DNA of 64,000 bases, taken from positions 1,054,001-1,118,000 of the forward strand of contig CAVOQE010000001.1 of the NCBI GenBank assembly GCA_963698275.1, read 5' to 3'. Shown here piece by piece: positions 7,956 to 17,333 of this stretch (position 1 is its first letter; each line of letters begins with the position of its first letter). This DNA is from Anderseniella sp963698275. Lineage in GTDB: Bacteria; Pseudomonadota; Alphaproteobacteria; Rhizobiales; Aestuariivirgaceae. Below the pieces are notes generated by a model. That model was given only the letters and a program-made list of their open reading frames with translations. It did no database searches and was not told where the DNA came from. The translations under genes were made by a program, and so were the position numbers.

Positions 7956-9119
7956 TTGTCTGAACCATTGCGGGTCGTGCTGACCACCGGCAACTACAAC
8001 TACATCAAGGATGGTGTGTCACTGACGCTCAACCGGCTTGTGGGCTGGCTGGAACGCAATGGTGTCGAAGTGCTGGTCATTGCACCGGTGGCTGAAGAAG
8101 CCGCCATGGAGCATCAGGGCAGATTGCTGCCGGTGCCGTCCTTCGCTATTCCCACCCGCAAGGAATATCGCATAGGCCGCCGTTTGACGGCACAGCTCAA
8201 GGACGAAATTGTGCGTTTCAAGCCGGACCTGTTTCATATTGCCGTGCCTGATATTACCGGCCACAGTGCCTTGAATTTCGCAGAGAAGATGCGCGTGCCC
8301 GTGGTATCGTCATTCCACACCCGTTTTGACGAGTATCTGCAATACTATCACCTCAGATTTCTTGAACCCTGGTTCCACAAGAAGCTGCGCGCGTTCTATG
8401 CCCGCTGCCAACATCTCTATGTGCCGTCTGCCTCGATGATGGCTGAACTGGCCGCTCAGGATATCGCCGACAATATGCGATTGTGGACACGGGGCGTGGA
8501 TCATGACCGGTTTAATCCGGCCAGGCGCTCGCAAGAATGGCGGCGGGCACGCGGTATCGCCGATGATGATGTGGTGATCGCCTATGCCGGCAGGTTGGTT
8601 GCAGAAAAGAACATGGCCGTGATGGCGCGGGTGTTTGCCGGATTGAAGGCGCGCGGCGTTGCGCATCGCACCCTATTGCTGGGTGACGGACCCGAGGCTG
8701 GCTGGATGCGCAAGGCATTGCCGGAGACGGTTTTTGCCGGGTTTCTTCATGGTGACGAACTGGCAACGGGATATGCCTCGTCCGACATCTTCTTCTTTCC
8801 GTCCATCACCGAGACATTCGGCAATGTCACGCTTGAGGCGATGGCGAGCGGACTGCCGTCGGTTACCGCTGATGCGACCGGTTCGCGATCACTGGTCAGG
8901 GAAGGTGAAACCGGTTTCCTGGTGCCGGTTGATCGCGAAGACCAGATGATTGAGCGGTTGGTGCAATTGCTGTCAGACGGCCAGATGCGTAAAAAGTTTG
9001 GTGCGCGCGCACGCGAAATAGCCATTTGCGAGCATGAGTGGGATGGCATATTTGCGCGCCTGCTATCTGACTACCAAGACGCAGTTGCCGGCTATGTCTC
9101 CAGCCGGCATCAGGTATAA
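7956..9119 (+). CDS. Glycosyltransferase family 4 protein
   Basis: A 387-residue retaining GT-B glycosyltransferase. The N-terminal Rossmann half (RVVLTTGNYNYIKDGVSLTL) binds the acceptor. The C-terminal half carries the EX7E nucleotide-sugar motif as ETFGNVTLEAMASGLP near residues 290-305, followed by the GETGFLV block. It resembles the SqdX/MgtA-type enzymes that move mannose or a related sugar onto a lipid; donor and acceptor cannot be read from sequence. The start is uncertain: a TTG at 7956 was chosen since AGAGG lies about 12 bases upstream, while an alternative TTG at 7944 abuts that site. It converges with the isomerase gene, overlapping it by 10 bases at their 3' ends. Confidence 0.88.
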   Translation: MSEPLRVVLTTGNYNYIKDGVSLTLNRLVGWLERNGVEVLVIAPVAEEAAMEHQGRLLPVPSFAIPTRKEYRIGRRLTAQLKDEIVRFKPDLFHIAVPDITGHSALNFAEKMRVPVVSSFHTRFDEYLQYYHLRFLEPWFHKKLRAFYARCQHLYVPSASMMAELAAQDIADNMRLWTRGVDHDRFNPARRSQEWRRARGIADDDVVIAYAGRLVAEKNMAVMARVFAGLKARGVAHRTLLLGDGPEAGWMRKALPETVFAGFLHGDELATGYASSDIFFFPSITETFGNVTLEAMASGLPSVTADATGSRSLVREGETGFLVPVDREDQMIERLVQLLSDGQMRKKFGARAREIAICEHEWDGIFARLLSDYQDAVAGYVSSRHQV

Positions 9120-9892
9120 GGTTTCATCCACCCCAGTCCGGCCGTGGTTTCAGCCCTTGGGCGGTACTCGCAGCCAATCCACACGTCAGGATGAATTGCC
9201 TGACAGGCGGCCATGATTTCTGCCAGCGGCAGGTGACCCACATCCGGTTCATGACGGTCGGGTACGCCTGCAATCTGCAAATGAGCAGTCTGATCGCGGC
9301 ACGTTTCCAGCCAGCCTGGCACATCGCCATGGATTTTCTGGCAGTGATAGATGTCAAATTGCAGTTTCAGCAATGCCGGTCCGGCAGCATTTACTTCGGA
9401 TACGATATCAAGAGCCAATCCGAAATCATTCAGAAAATAACCCGGAATATCGACAGGATTGATCGGTTCAATCAGAAGCTGAATTCCGTTGTCGGCACAT
9501 TTTTCGGCTGCATGGCGCAGATTGCCGACATAGGTGTCGCGCTGGATCTTTTCATCGATCGACCGGTCCCGCAATCCGGCCATGCAGTGCAGTCTGGTCA
9601 GATCAAGTGTCCTGGCGTAGGTGATGGCTGTTGCAATACCTTGCCGGAACTCCTGTTCACGGCCGGGCAGGGAGGCTATGCCCCTTTCGCCTGCATCCCA
9701 ATCGCCGGGCGGCATGTTGAACAGCACCTGCTGCAGATTGTTGCTGCTGAGTTTTGAGGCCAGCAAATCCGGTGCCCATTCATAGGGAAACAGATATTCC
9801 ACAGCGGAAAAGCCAGCTTCTGCGGCTGCCTGAAAGCGGTCTTCAAAAGCCACTTCCGTGAACATCATCGACAGATTAGCTGCGAATTTCAT
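9110..9892 (-). CDS. Hydroxypyruvate isomerase family (Hyi/OtnI-like) TIM-barrel protein
   Basis: A 260-residue protein of the AP endonuclease 2-type TIM barrel family. The start MKFAANLSMMFTEVAFEDRF and the later metal/substrate residues in LLIEPINPVDIPGYF, LKLQFDIYHCQ and WIGCEYRP match the Hyi/OtnI group. These enzymes interconvert hydroxypyruvate and tartronate semialdehyde, or isomerise 2-oxo-tetronates. The start codon overlaps the stop of the TPR-sulfotransferase gene (ATGA), so the two are translationally coupled. No glyoxylate carboligase or tartronate reductase gene lies nearby, so the substrate here is open; the coupling to a sulfotransferase is unusual for a glyoxylate-pathway enzyme. 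Confidence 0.87.
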   Translation of the reverse strand: MKFAANLSMMFTEVAFEDRFQAAAEAGFSAVEYLFPYEWAPDLLASKLSSNNLQQVLFNMPPGDWDAGERGIASLPGREQEFRQGIATAITYARTLDLTRLHCMAGLRDRSIDEKIQRDTYVGNLRHAAEKCADNGIQLLIEPINPVDIPGYFLNDFGLALDIVSEVNAAGPALLKLQFDIYHCQKIHGDVPGWLETCRDQTAHLQIAGVPDRHEPDVGHLPLAEIMAACQAIHPDVWIGCEYRPRAETTAGLGWMKPYT

Positions 9893-11802
9893 GTGTCTTG
9901 CAACCCCAGTTTGTCGCGCATACGGGCCAGTTCACGCGTGAACGGTTCGAGTTCCTGTTCATAGGTTTTCCACCGGCCTACCGATTTTGGAGAAATTGGC
10001 TGGCGCACCTGGAAAACACTCGCTGTTCGTATTTCTCGTTTCACTTCATTGGGATACAGGCAGCTTTCTTCAAACTCCAGGCCGCAGAAATCAAGTAAAC
10101 TGCGAATGTGCGGTTCAGGATCCTGCACCATGGCGTCGTAATCCAGGTCGAACATGTCGAACCTGCAGGTGTCCATCCAGTAGCGCGCGATATCTTCATG
10201 CAATGCGTATTTATGGGCTATTGCCTTCAGGTCGAACGAAACGCGTGTCGTGGTCGAGAAGTTCTGCTCGAATGTGGACAAGGCGCAGTCTTGCGGCGTG
10301 CGATGGCAATAGATGAACTTGGCTTCAGGTAACAAAAACCGGATGAGCCCGGCGTAGTCGATGTTTGCAGGCAACTTGTCAGTTGCGAAGCTGGCACCGC
10401 CGGCTTGCCCGAACATTTCCTCGTGCAGTTTCTTGCCAACGGTGGCCGCCCAGTCCGACGGCAGATCAGTTACCTTGGTCAGATCGTGACGCAGACTTTC
10501 AACAATTGACATCATGTCATCGCGCTCACCGCCTGCATAAACCTTTGAATGGGCGGCCAAAATCTGTTCGGTCAGAGTTGTGCCGGACCGCATCATGCCG
10601 ACGATAAAAATACAACCTTTGCCAGAATGACCTTCACGATCCTGCTTTTCAAAGAATGCCGGTGTGAACACCTGTTTGTTGTTGGCGTTGCTGCGCTCAA
10701 CTGCTGTGGGGTTGTAGGGATAGTCCTGCGCACGAACGGCTTTTGCGGCGGCGAGCGCCTTGAAGGCCTCTTTTGGACGTCCATTCCGCGACAATAACCG
10801 GTAAAGCGCAAGACCGCTATAATAACGATTTGACGCAGAGGCGGTTGCGATGTTGTTAAGCTGCTTGAGCAGAATTGGTTCTGCCGCCAGGCCGAGGCGG
10901 TTGATGGTTGTCAGTGCGTACATGGCATTGGTGGCGTCCGGGCGTAACTCAATTACCTGGTTGAACCAGGCTTCTGCGGCATCAAAATCACCGTCCTGGA
11001 CGGCAAGTGTGCCCAACAGCATTGCACCGGAATGACGGGAAGACTTGCGGCGGTGGAGAATTTGTCCAACCTGCCTGGCACGGTCGTGCAGGGCGCCGGC
11101 CTGATAACAATCCGCCAATAGCTCGAGTGCTGATATGCCTGCTGGATTTTCCTGATCGAACGAGGCCAGCACTTCGTCCATGTTGAGCGTTTCCTCCATC
11201 AACCTGATGTGACGGGCAACCTGGCTTGGTCTTGCATGGCTGTGCAAGGCACGCAGAAACTCCATGTGTCCGGCAAGATAATCGCTGTGGGTCTGCACAA
11301 TGGAAGACAGCAAAGACAGTGCGCGTTGCGGTTTCTCAAGCTCCAGCAAGGCTTGCGCCAGAACCGTTTGCACTTCTGCATCGTGAGGCAGCTTCTGTGC
11401 GGCCTGTTCAAGGTAAGGCAGCGCCTGTGCGGCGTGGTCTTGCGACAGCAGTACGTCTCCGAGCCCGAATTTCGCCTCGGCGTATCCGGGGTCCAGTCTG
11501 AGAGCCTCGCGATAGGATATGGCTGCTCGATCATACTGGCCGACGGCGCGATATATCTCAGCAAGGTTATAGTGTGCATTGGGTGATTGTGGAGCCAGCT
11601 TGATGGCATCTTGCAGCGTAGGAACAGCGTATTTGAACAGTCCCATCTGCGCTTCCAGAACGCCGAGCTCAACCGCAAGTCCCGGGGCCCGGGGAGCTTG
11701 TTTTCTGGCTTGCTGAAACAGCTTTCGAGCCCGTTGCAGCTTGCCTTTTGCCTGCAGGGCACGCGCCTCGGTCCAGAGTTTTTCAGGTGATGATGGATGC
11801 AT
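9889..11802 (-). CDS. TPR-repeat sulfotransferase
   Basis: A 637-residue fusion. Residues 1 to about 370 are tandem TPR units (for example PNAHYNLAEIYRAVGQYDRA and AEAKFGLGDVLLSQDHAAQA). From about residue 395 follows a PAPS-dependent sulfotransferase domain with the 5'-phosphosulfate loop IFIVGMMRSGTTLTEQIL and the 3'-phosphate segment FIYCHRTPQDCALSTFEQN. The enzyme should transfer sulfate from PAPS to a hydroxyl on a glycan, lipid or protein, with TPRs binding a partner or substrate. No signal peptide is seen, so it is probably cytoplasmic. The ATG at 11802 overlaps the stop of the upstream, broken paralogue (TGATG), and its own stop overlaps the start of the isomerase gene, making a tightly packed operon. 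Confidence 0.9.
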   Translation of the reverse strand: MHPSSPEKLWTEARALQAKGKLQRARKLFQQARKQAPRAPGLAVELGVLEAQMGLFKYAVPTLQDAIKLAPQSPNAHYNLAEIYRAVGQYDRAAISYREALRLDPGYAEAKFGLGDVLLSQDHAAQALPYLEQAAQKLPHDAEVQTVLAQALLELEKPQRALSLLSSIVQTHSDYLAGHMEFLRALHSHARPSQVARHIRLMEETLNMDEVLASFDQENPAGISALELLADCYQAGALHDRARQVGQILHRRKSSRHSGAMLLGTLAVQDGDFDAAEAWFNQVIELRPDATNAMYALTTINRLGLAAEPILLKQLNNIATASASNRYYSGLALYRLLSRNGRPKEAFKALAAAKAVRAQDYPYNPTAVERSNANNKQVFTPAFFEKQDREGHSGKGCIFIVGMMRSGTTLTEQILAAHSKVYAGGERDDMMSIVESLRHDLTKVTDLPSDWAATVGKKLHEEMFGQAGGASFATDKLPANIDYAGLIRFLLPEAKFIYCHRTPQDCALSTFEQNFSTTTRVSFDLKAIAHKYALHEDIARYWMDTCRFDMFDLDYDAMVQDPEPHIRSLLDFCGLEFEESCLYPNEVKREIRTASVFQVRQPISPKSVGRWKTYEQELEPFTRELARMRDKLGLQDT

Positions 11803-13535
11803 CAGTCAGAGGTCTTTTCATAGTCCGTAATCAGATCGGCAAGTGCAGAAGTAACAGGTGCAAGCTGTGAACGATATGCCTGCCACCTGCCAACTGACGA
11901 CTTATATACCGGTTCGCGCACCTGGGCCATTGATGCCGTGCGAACAATCGTCCTGGATTTGTGGAAGTTCAGACAGTCATCACTCCACTCAAGTCCTGTG
12001 TGAGCGACAATGCTACGCGTGCTTGCTTCAGTATCGGAGACGATATTTTCATATCTCACAGTCAGGATCCGGTCCGGAAAACGGCGTTGCCACAAGGACC
12101 TGATGTGTTCGGAGAACTTGATGCGGCGTACAAGCGTCTGCGGCGTGTAGGTGAAGGTGAGGGCGTCGGTCCCGAACATCTCACGAAAGGCTGACCAGTA
12201 AATGTCCATGGGGTGTCGTCTCAGAAACACAAAACGCGCCTTGGGAAACATCAACATGGCGAGGCCTGTGTAAAGTACGGTGGAAATTGACTTGTCGACG
12301 ATCCGTGCCTGTCCGGATTTGCTCTCGGGAACTGCGGCAAGCCAGGCTTGCGCACTGCGGTTTATATCGCGCGACTGCAGCGACACCATTGATTGTTTCA
12401 ATTGCGGGATCAACTCCAGCTCGCCGACAGATGCTGCATCGGGATGGCTGGCGATGATCTGCTCGACCAGGGTGGTGCCGGAGCGCGGTAAGACCGCTGA
12501 CGAACACAGGCTGGTGCGAAGCATGACCGGCAGGTGCAAGTTGGACCAGCCGGGCCTTGGTGAAGTGTTCTGCAATGCCCAGTGCCACTTTTTCCAGTTG
12601 TTGATCGCTTGCCGGGTTTTCCGGCGCCGCATGTTGGTTTGCTTGCTCAATTGCGCGAAAGGCCCCGGCGAAATTGCCGGTTCGTTCGTATGCCAGACCG
12701 AGCGCGAAATTCAGCCGGGCCCGGTCTTCGGCCACCAGCCTGATGGTGTCGGGGCCAGCCAGCATTGCTTCAATCTCTTGTATCTGCCGGGCCGGATCAA
12801 ATTCAGCGGCGAAATTCTTGGCAATGAACAGGCGCAATGATGCGTTGTTGGCGGACGTGCGCATTGCGTCTTCAATAGCGGCGCGGGCTTCGGCTTTGTG
12901 TCCGTGTGCCAGCAGTGCGCCGGCCTTGAGAACATGCAGGTCGGGCAAGCGCTGATTTATGCGGTCATATGTGTCCAGACACGCGTCCAGGTTACCGGCC
13001 TTGTCGTGCAGGCCGGCAAGTTGTGCCAGGTCGGCTGGCGATTTGGATTTACGGGCAACCGGGGTCAGAATGTGCGCTGCGTCCGCAGGGCGGCGCAAGA
13101 CGGTCAATGTGTCGGCTAGCAGTTTTGCAATGCCGTGGTCGTCAGGGGTGAGTTCATGGGCCAGTTGCAGGGCATCCAGCGCATCAAGATGGCGTTGAGC
13201 CGCTGTGTGTGCCGTGCGGACAGGACAAGTGCCGGTACCAGCCCGGGATGTCGTGAGAGGATTTGTTTCAGCAATTGACAGGACCGGTCATGATCACCGG
13301 CAAGCGTCAGCAATTCGGCCTGAAGCAGGGCGATTTCGATATTTGCCGGGTCGAGTTGTTGCAGTTGTTGCAGTTGCACGGCTGCTTCCTGCAGCAGGGT
13401 CTTGCGCAGCAGCAACCTTATGGCGGCTATGCCGCTGCGTACCCGTTTGTTGCGGGAAGGAGGAAGGCGGAGCAGGGCTTTTGGCGGCGGATAGGTCACA
13501 GTGGCAGGTTCTACCACGCACCTGTGTCTGCACAA
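11802..13535 (-). pseudogene. TPR-repeat sulfotransferase, broken by two frameshifts
   Basis: Three successive frames encode one paralogue of the neighbouring TPR-sulfotransferase. Frame 1 (13535 to about 13206) gives TPR-like sequence ending in LVPALVLSARHT. Removing one CA unit from a (CA)4 run at 13204-13211 restores continuity with frame 2 (HTAAQRHLDALDALQLAHE). Frame 2 runs through more TPRs to PVFVSGL near 12489. Dropping one base there continues as frame 3, PRSGTTLVEQIIASHP, the sulfotransferase P-loop, and on to 11802. Repaired, it would be about 577 residues. The stop overlaps the start of the intact paralogue. It is either a genuine pseudogene or affected by sequencing errors; the start at 13535 is a best guess. 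Confidence 0.78.
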
Positions 13536-13560
13536 GGGGGATTATTGCAGGTATCGCATA

Positions 13561-13593
13561 CAAAAAACTGGCCTGAGGAAAACCCCAGGCCAG
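13561..13593 (-). terminator. Rho-independent terminator of the porin gene
   Basis: On the minus strand CTGGCCTG pairs with CAGGCCAG around a loop containing GGTTTTCC, then TTTTTTG follows. It lies 30 bases after the deduced porin stop at 13624, which supports that stop as the original gene end. Confidence 0.8.
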
Positions 13594-13623
13594 CCAGTAG
13601 TCGATCAGATATTTGTATGGTTC

Positions 13624-14936
13624 TTAGAAGAAGAACCATGTTGCCGAAGGTGGCGCGGACACCATCTTCGCTATCACCTTCGTAGGTCTCAGTTTCAGCC
13701 CAGATGACTTCCCAGCCCATGCGCATCTGCTTGACAGGCTGCCACAGGATGTTGGCCTGTACCTTGTAAGCTGTCTCGATGTCGTCATCTGCATCTTGAT
13801 CTTCAAGAGCTTCGACATAAGAGAACATGGCGTTGAACGAGTGTGGTTTCACTGAGACCGAATGACAATCCGACAAGGAATGCCAGTGTTTCAAGCGGAT
13901 CACCATCATCGTTGACAGCGTCCATGCCTACACCGGCAAACTTGGTTTCCAGCAGACCTTCACCGTAGCCGACACCACCGGTCAGGGTTGCAACATCAGC
14001 CAGGTTGAAGTTGGCACCGGCCTGAATAGCCCAGCCAAGTTCGTCATTGGCAACACCGCCAGTCACCTCGACCATCCCAGTCGGCAACTTCACCGGTTAC
14101 GATGAACTGGTGACCACCAGCGATATCGTACTGCAGATAACCAGCAATGTTCGGCATGTTGGTGTCGGAGTAGATGGTTGGCTCTTCAATGGCGACTGCC
14201 CATGAAAGCGGACCATCTGAATAGCTCAGGCGAACCTGTGCGGCACGTGAGTATGTCAACAGCGAACCAGCGAAATCAACCGTGGACACACCGATTGGCA
14301 GCAGAGCTGCTGTCATCCAGTACTGACCAATGGTAAAGGTCCAGTTTGGTGTCATGTCCCAGTGGCCAACAGCATGACGCAAACGGAACAGCGTGCTTCC
14401 GGAGTTGCTGGCGAATGGATGGTGAAGTCACCTTCGATCTGTGTGCGAAGCTGGCCGATAGCAGTATCGATCTTGGACTTGATGCCGAAACGGGACTGTT
14501 TTCCCGTGATGCCGATGTGATCGCCAGAGCCTTACGCACCAGGTTGCTCAAGGGTGAATGAATTGGCAACGCCATGATTTTCATCAAAGTCATAAGCAAC
14601 GTGGCCGGCAACATAACCGTATACAGTCACTTCAGCGACCGGAGCAGGAAGATCAGCAGTTGGCGTTACAGCGATAGTGAAACCACCGCCTTCATTCACA
14701 TTCGCGCTGTCCTTGACTGCATCGAGACCCCAGGTGTTGCCGCCAGTGCCACGCTCATAGCGCAGGAAGGAAGAGCCGGCAGGTGCCTGAGCAGGTGCTG
14801 ACTGGATCGAGTCAACCTGGCTCTGAAGGGCAGCAAGCTGAGCCTTCAAGGTAGAAAGTTCATCAGCAGCCGCACCAGTGGTCATTACGGCAAGAGCCGC
14901 ACCACCGAGCAGGGCCTTACGAAGAATATTTGTCAT
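13624..14936 (-). pseudogene. DcaP-like outer-membrane porin, broken by a stop codon and frameshifts
   Basis: The 5' part encodes a signal peptide (MTNILRKALLGGAALAVMTT) and a short coiled-coil (LSTLKAQLAALQSQVDSI) typical of DcaP-like trimeric porins. An in-frame TAA at 14532-14534 interrupts it where a Tyr codon would fit; the same frame continues as GSGDHIGITGKQSRFGIKSK. Frame changes then occur near 14405-14420 (to FRLRHAVGHWDMTPNW), near 14064-14072 (to VTGGVANDELGWAIQ), near 13838-13847 (to SFNAMFSYVEALEDQ) and near 13638-13646 (to TWFFF and TAA). The repaired end is aromatic Phe, as in real OMP C-termini, and a terminator follows. GGGAG precedes the ATG at 14936. Confidence 0.82.
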
Positions 14937-15605
14937 TATGGATGCTCCCATAAGTTATCTAGAGTTAGGTTTGCCCCCCGGAAATTTTTCCCCTGCAAAC
15001 CGGGACTTTAGGAGGACGGCGTGTAAAACCAAATCACACAACAACTGTTTTCTAGGTTCGAAGCGCAGAAATCAACCATCAGATAGACCTCCGGTACACT
15101 ATTTTGAAAAGTGTGACATATTTACCACAGTCAGCCGCGGGGGCAAGTTTGGGGTATGATACCGCTTTTGCAGCCTGCCAGACCGGTACACTGTATATAT
15201 GAGATGTGTTTTTCCAATGCTGCCAGCCCCATTATTTCTTGAATAAATCCCTGAAAACAGCGGTTTCTGATGGTTTTCACAGCGAAGTCTACCCGAATTG
15301 CCGTGACCTGGACAAGTCAAGGGATTGTGCTGCCATTTCCATTTGCTCATTGTCCCGGTCAAAGGTTGAGACATACAACTTTTGCTGCAGGTGCCTGCCG
15401 TAGGACTTGTGGATGAAACGATGTGGATAGGTGCTTTTAAGGTGTTGTGACAGGGAATCACTACTGATTTCATTGGTCGAGAGAAAAACCTGGCGTCTTG
15501 CGGCTTGATTCTTGTGTGCCGCGAAGCCCAAAACAACGGCAAACTGCCTGCGTATTGTCGAAACAGGTAAAAAGCAGAGAATCGTTGTCAGTGAGAGGAA
15601 GTTTG
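14937..15605. other. Intergenic region between the divergent porin pseudogene and the OmpA-family gene
   Basis: About 670 bases with promoters expected at both ends. A minus-strand open frame across 15289-15639 encodes a stretch that looks partly protein-like (TYPHRFIHKSYGRHLQQKLY), but it lacks a start with a ribosome site and recognisable homology, so it is at most a gene remnant. No convincing RNA gene or repeat copy was seen. Confidence 0.5.
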
Positions 15606-17030
15606 ATGGTGAAGTACAATTGGGTGAAATCGGCAGCACCGTGGATGATCGTGCCTTTTGCCGTGACTGCGGCGGGCGTGGCCAGCGCTACAGGCGAGAG
15701 TTTCGCCACGGTGGCGCAGGATGTGGCGCAAAATACAGCCGAAGTGACCGCTGCACCGCCTGTTGCACCAACCGTCAACAAAACGTCCGGGCGTTCCGTG
15801 CGTCCGTCGATAACCGGAACCTGGCCCGAGGGTGATGCCAACAGGCTGAGCGTGCAAATTGCCGGTAGAACCTATGAACTGGGCAAAGATGGCGAACTGA
15901 CCAGTGACGGCAGTGGCAACTGGACCCTCAAACTCGGTAAAGATCTGGCCGACAATACCTATGATGTCGTGGTGATTGTCTCGGACAAGGCCGGAAACAG
16001 TTCGGCGGATCGCGGGTTCGGCGAGGTGGTTGTAGACACATCGGCGCCCGCGGTGCCAACAGTCAACACCCTGCTTACCCGTCAGCGGAAACCGGTGATC
16101 ACCGGTGCCTGGCCATCAGGAGAAGCCGAAAGTTTAAGTATATCAGTGGCTTCCAAAACTTATGTGGCTGGTGCCGGGGACGGTCTTGTCACCGACGGCA
16201 ACAACTGGACATTGCGGATCAGCGAAAACATGGACGACGGCACCTATAACGTGTCGGCCAAAGCCATCAGTTCAACCGGCAGTGTTGCTGTGGACGCCAG
16301 TGATGCCGAACTGACGATAGATGCAACACCACCCGGCGTTCCGACAGTCAACAGTTACAGGTCCGAACACCCGCGTCCGCTGCTTTCCGGCACCTATCCG
16401 GAAACGGATGCCGCCACAATGGCAGTGACATTCGAAGGCGAAACATATGCCATGGGCGGATCTGACCTGCTCTCGTCCGACGGCAAGGGCCACTGGTCTG
16501 TCCTGACATCGAAAGACCTGCCACCCGGCAGCTATGATGTGAAAGTCGTGGTTGCCGACAAAGCCGGTAATCAGCGTTCGGATACGACGACCAATGAAAT
16601 CGAGATCGTTGCCCCGGGACAAGCTCAGCCTGCAGATCCGGTTGCCGCTTCGCAAGCGGTGTCTGCAAGCCAGTGTCAGACCCTGTTGGACGACGTTCTG
16701 GCTACGGAGCAAATCGAGTTTTTGCCGGGAAAATCCACAACACTGGCAAAAAGCACCAATTTGTTGAACCGGCTGACGGCTGCGATCAAACGCTGCGGCG
16801 ATGTGAAAATTGAAATCGGCGGTCATACGGACTGGCAACGCTCGGGCAAGTATAATCAGGCGCTGAGCGAACGGCGTGCCAATGCGGTCCGTGATGCGCT
16901 GATTGCGCGCGGCGCCAGTGCAGACAATATATCTGCTGTCGGTTATGGTGAAAGCCAGCCGATTGCCGACAACAGGACCCGAAAAGGCCGTGCGGCGAAC
17001 CGGCGCACGCAATTCAAGGTTCTAAACTGA
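15606..17030 (+). CDS. OmpA-family protein with three Ig-like repeats
   Basis: A 474-residue envelope protein. A signal peptide occupies roughly residues 1-28 (WMIVPFAVTAAGVASA). Three Ig-like repeats of about 95 residues start near residues 55, 150 and 245, each opening with PTVN, containing an ITGxW-like strand and a GTYDV-like strand, and two ending with DKAGN. A linker leads to an OmpA C-terminal peptidoglycan-binding domain from about residue 356, with IEIGGHTD and NQALSERRANAVRDAL. The domain should bind diaminopimelate in the cell wall while the repeats project into the periplasm. The ATG at 15606 has a strong GAGAGGAAG site; longer in-frame starts would put coding sequence before the signal peptide. 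The small gene at 17043 follows closely, suggesting an operon. Confidence 0.87.
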   Translation: MVKYNWVKSAAPWMIVPFAVTAAGVASATGESFATVAQDVAQNTAEVTAAPPVAPTVNKTSGRSVRPSITGTWPEGDANRLSVQIAGRTYELGKDGELTSDGSGNWTLKLGKDLADNTYDVVVIVSDKAGNSSADRGFGEVVVDTSAPAVPTVNTLLTRQRKPVITGAWPSGEAESLSISVASKTYVAGAGDGLVTDGNNWTLRISENMDDGTYNVSAKAISSTGSVAVDASDAELTIDATPPGVPTVNSYRSEHPRPLLSGTYPETDAATMAVTFEGETYAMGGSDLLSSDGKGHWSVLTSKDLPPGSYDVKVVVADKAGNQRSDTTTNEIEIVAPGQAQPADPVAASQAVSASQCQTLLDDVLATEQIEFLPGKSTTLAKSTNLLNRLTAAIKRCGDVKIEIGGHTDWQRSGKYNQALSERRANAVRDALIARGASADNISAVGYGESQPIADNRTRKGRAANRRTQFKVLN

Positions 17031-17042
17031 GGGAGTTGAAAC

Positions 17043-17168
17043 ATGAATGCCTGGAATTTCGACGATGCGATGATCGTCGCCAGTCACAACTGGCACTGGC
17101 TCGCAGCGGCATTGGTGCTGGGACTTATCGTTGGCTGGGTGACATGCCGAAGTGCCGACGCACACTAA
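17043..17168 (+). CDS. Small membrane protein (41 residues)
   Basis: A 41-residue open frame, MNAWNFDDAMIVASHNWHWL then a single hydrophobic helix AAALVLGLIVGWV and the tail TCRSADAH. It starts 12 bases after the OmpA-family stop, with GGGAG at a good distance. Its helix and the Cys-Arg after it resemble the N-terminal anchor of the next gene (LAFLIGCILGCLFR), hinting at a shared origin or partnership. Nothing more is known of it; the call rests on ribosome site, spacing and composition. Confidence 0.6.
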   Translation: MNAWNFDDAMIVASHNWHWLAAALVLGLIVGWVTCRSADAH

Positions 17169-17250
17169 AGCAAGCTGGATTTGCCAAAACATATGAGCCT
17201 GATCCAGGGACATGCAATCAACCGGCGCGCCGACATGACTTAATAATATG

Positions 17251-17302
17251 AAAACATTGAATTTTATGATTTTTGATTGATCCGGTCAAAAATCACTCCG
17301 CT
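17251..17302 (-). repeat. Partial RIME-like element (hairpin 1 only)
   Basis: TGATTTTTGA (17267-17276) pairs with TCAAAAATCA (17286-17295) around TTGATCCGG. The context TTTTATGATTTTTGATTG aligns with the reverse-oriented copy at 36029-36101 (TTTTATGGTTTTTGATTG). It lies between the small membrane gene and the HhH protein gene. Confidence 0.6.
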
Positions 17303-17333
17303 CCAGAGCGCCAGAATCAAAGGGAAATGGACA

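Noticed and set aside
11802..13535. Programmed frameshifting in the broken TPR-sulfotransferase
   Set aside because: No slippery heptamer or downstream structure is evident, and two shifts in different directions would be needed; mutation or sequence error is simpler.
16272..17012. 246-codon minus-strand open frame under the OmpA-family gene
   Set aside because: The plus strand has clear Ig and OmpA motifs; the antisense product shows no motif.
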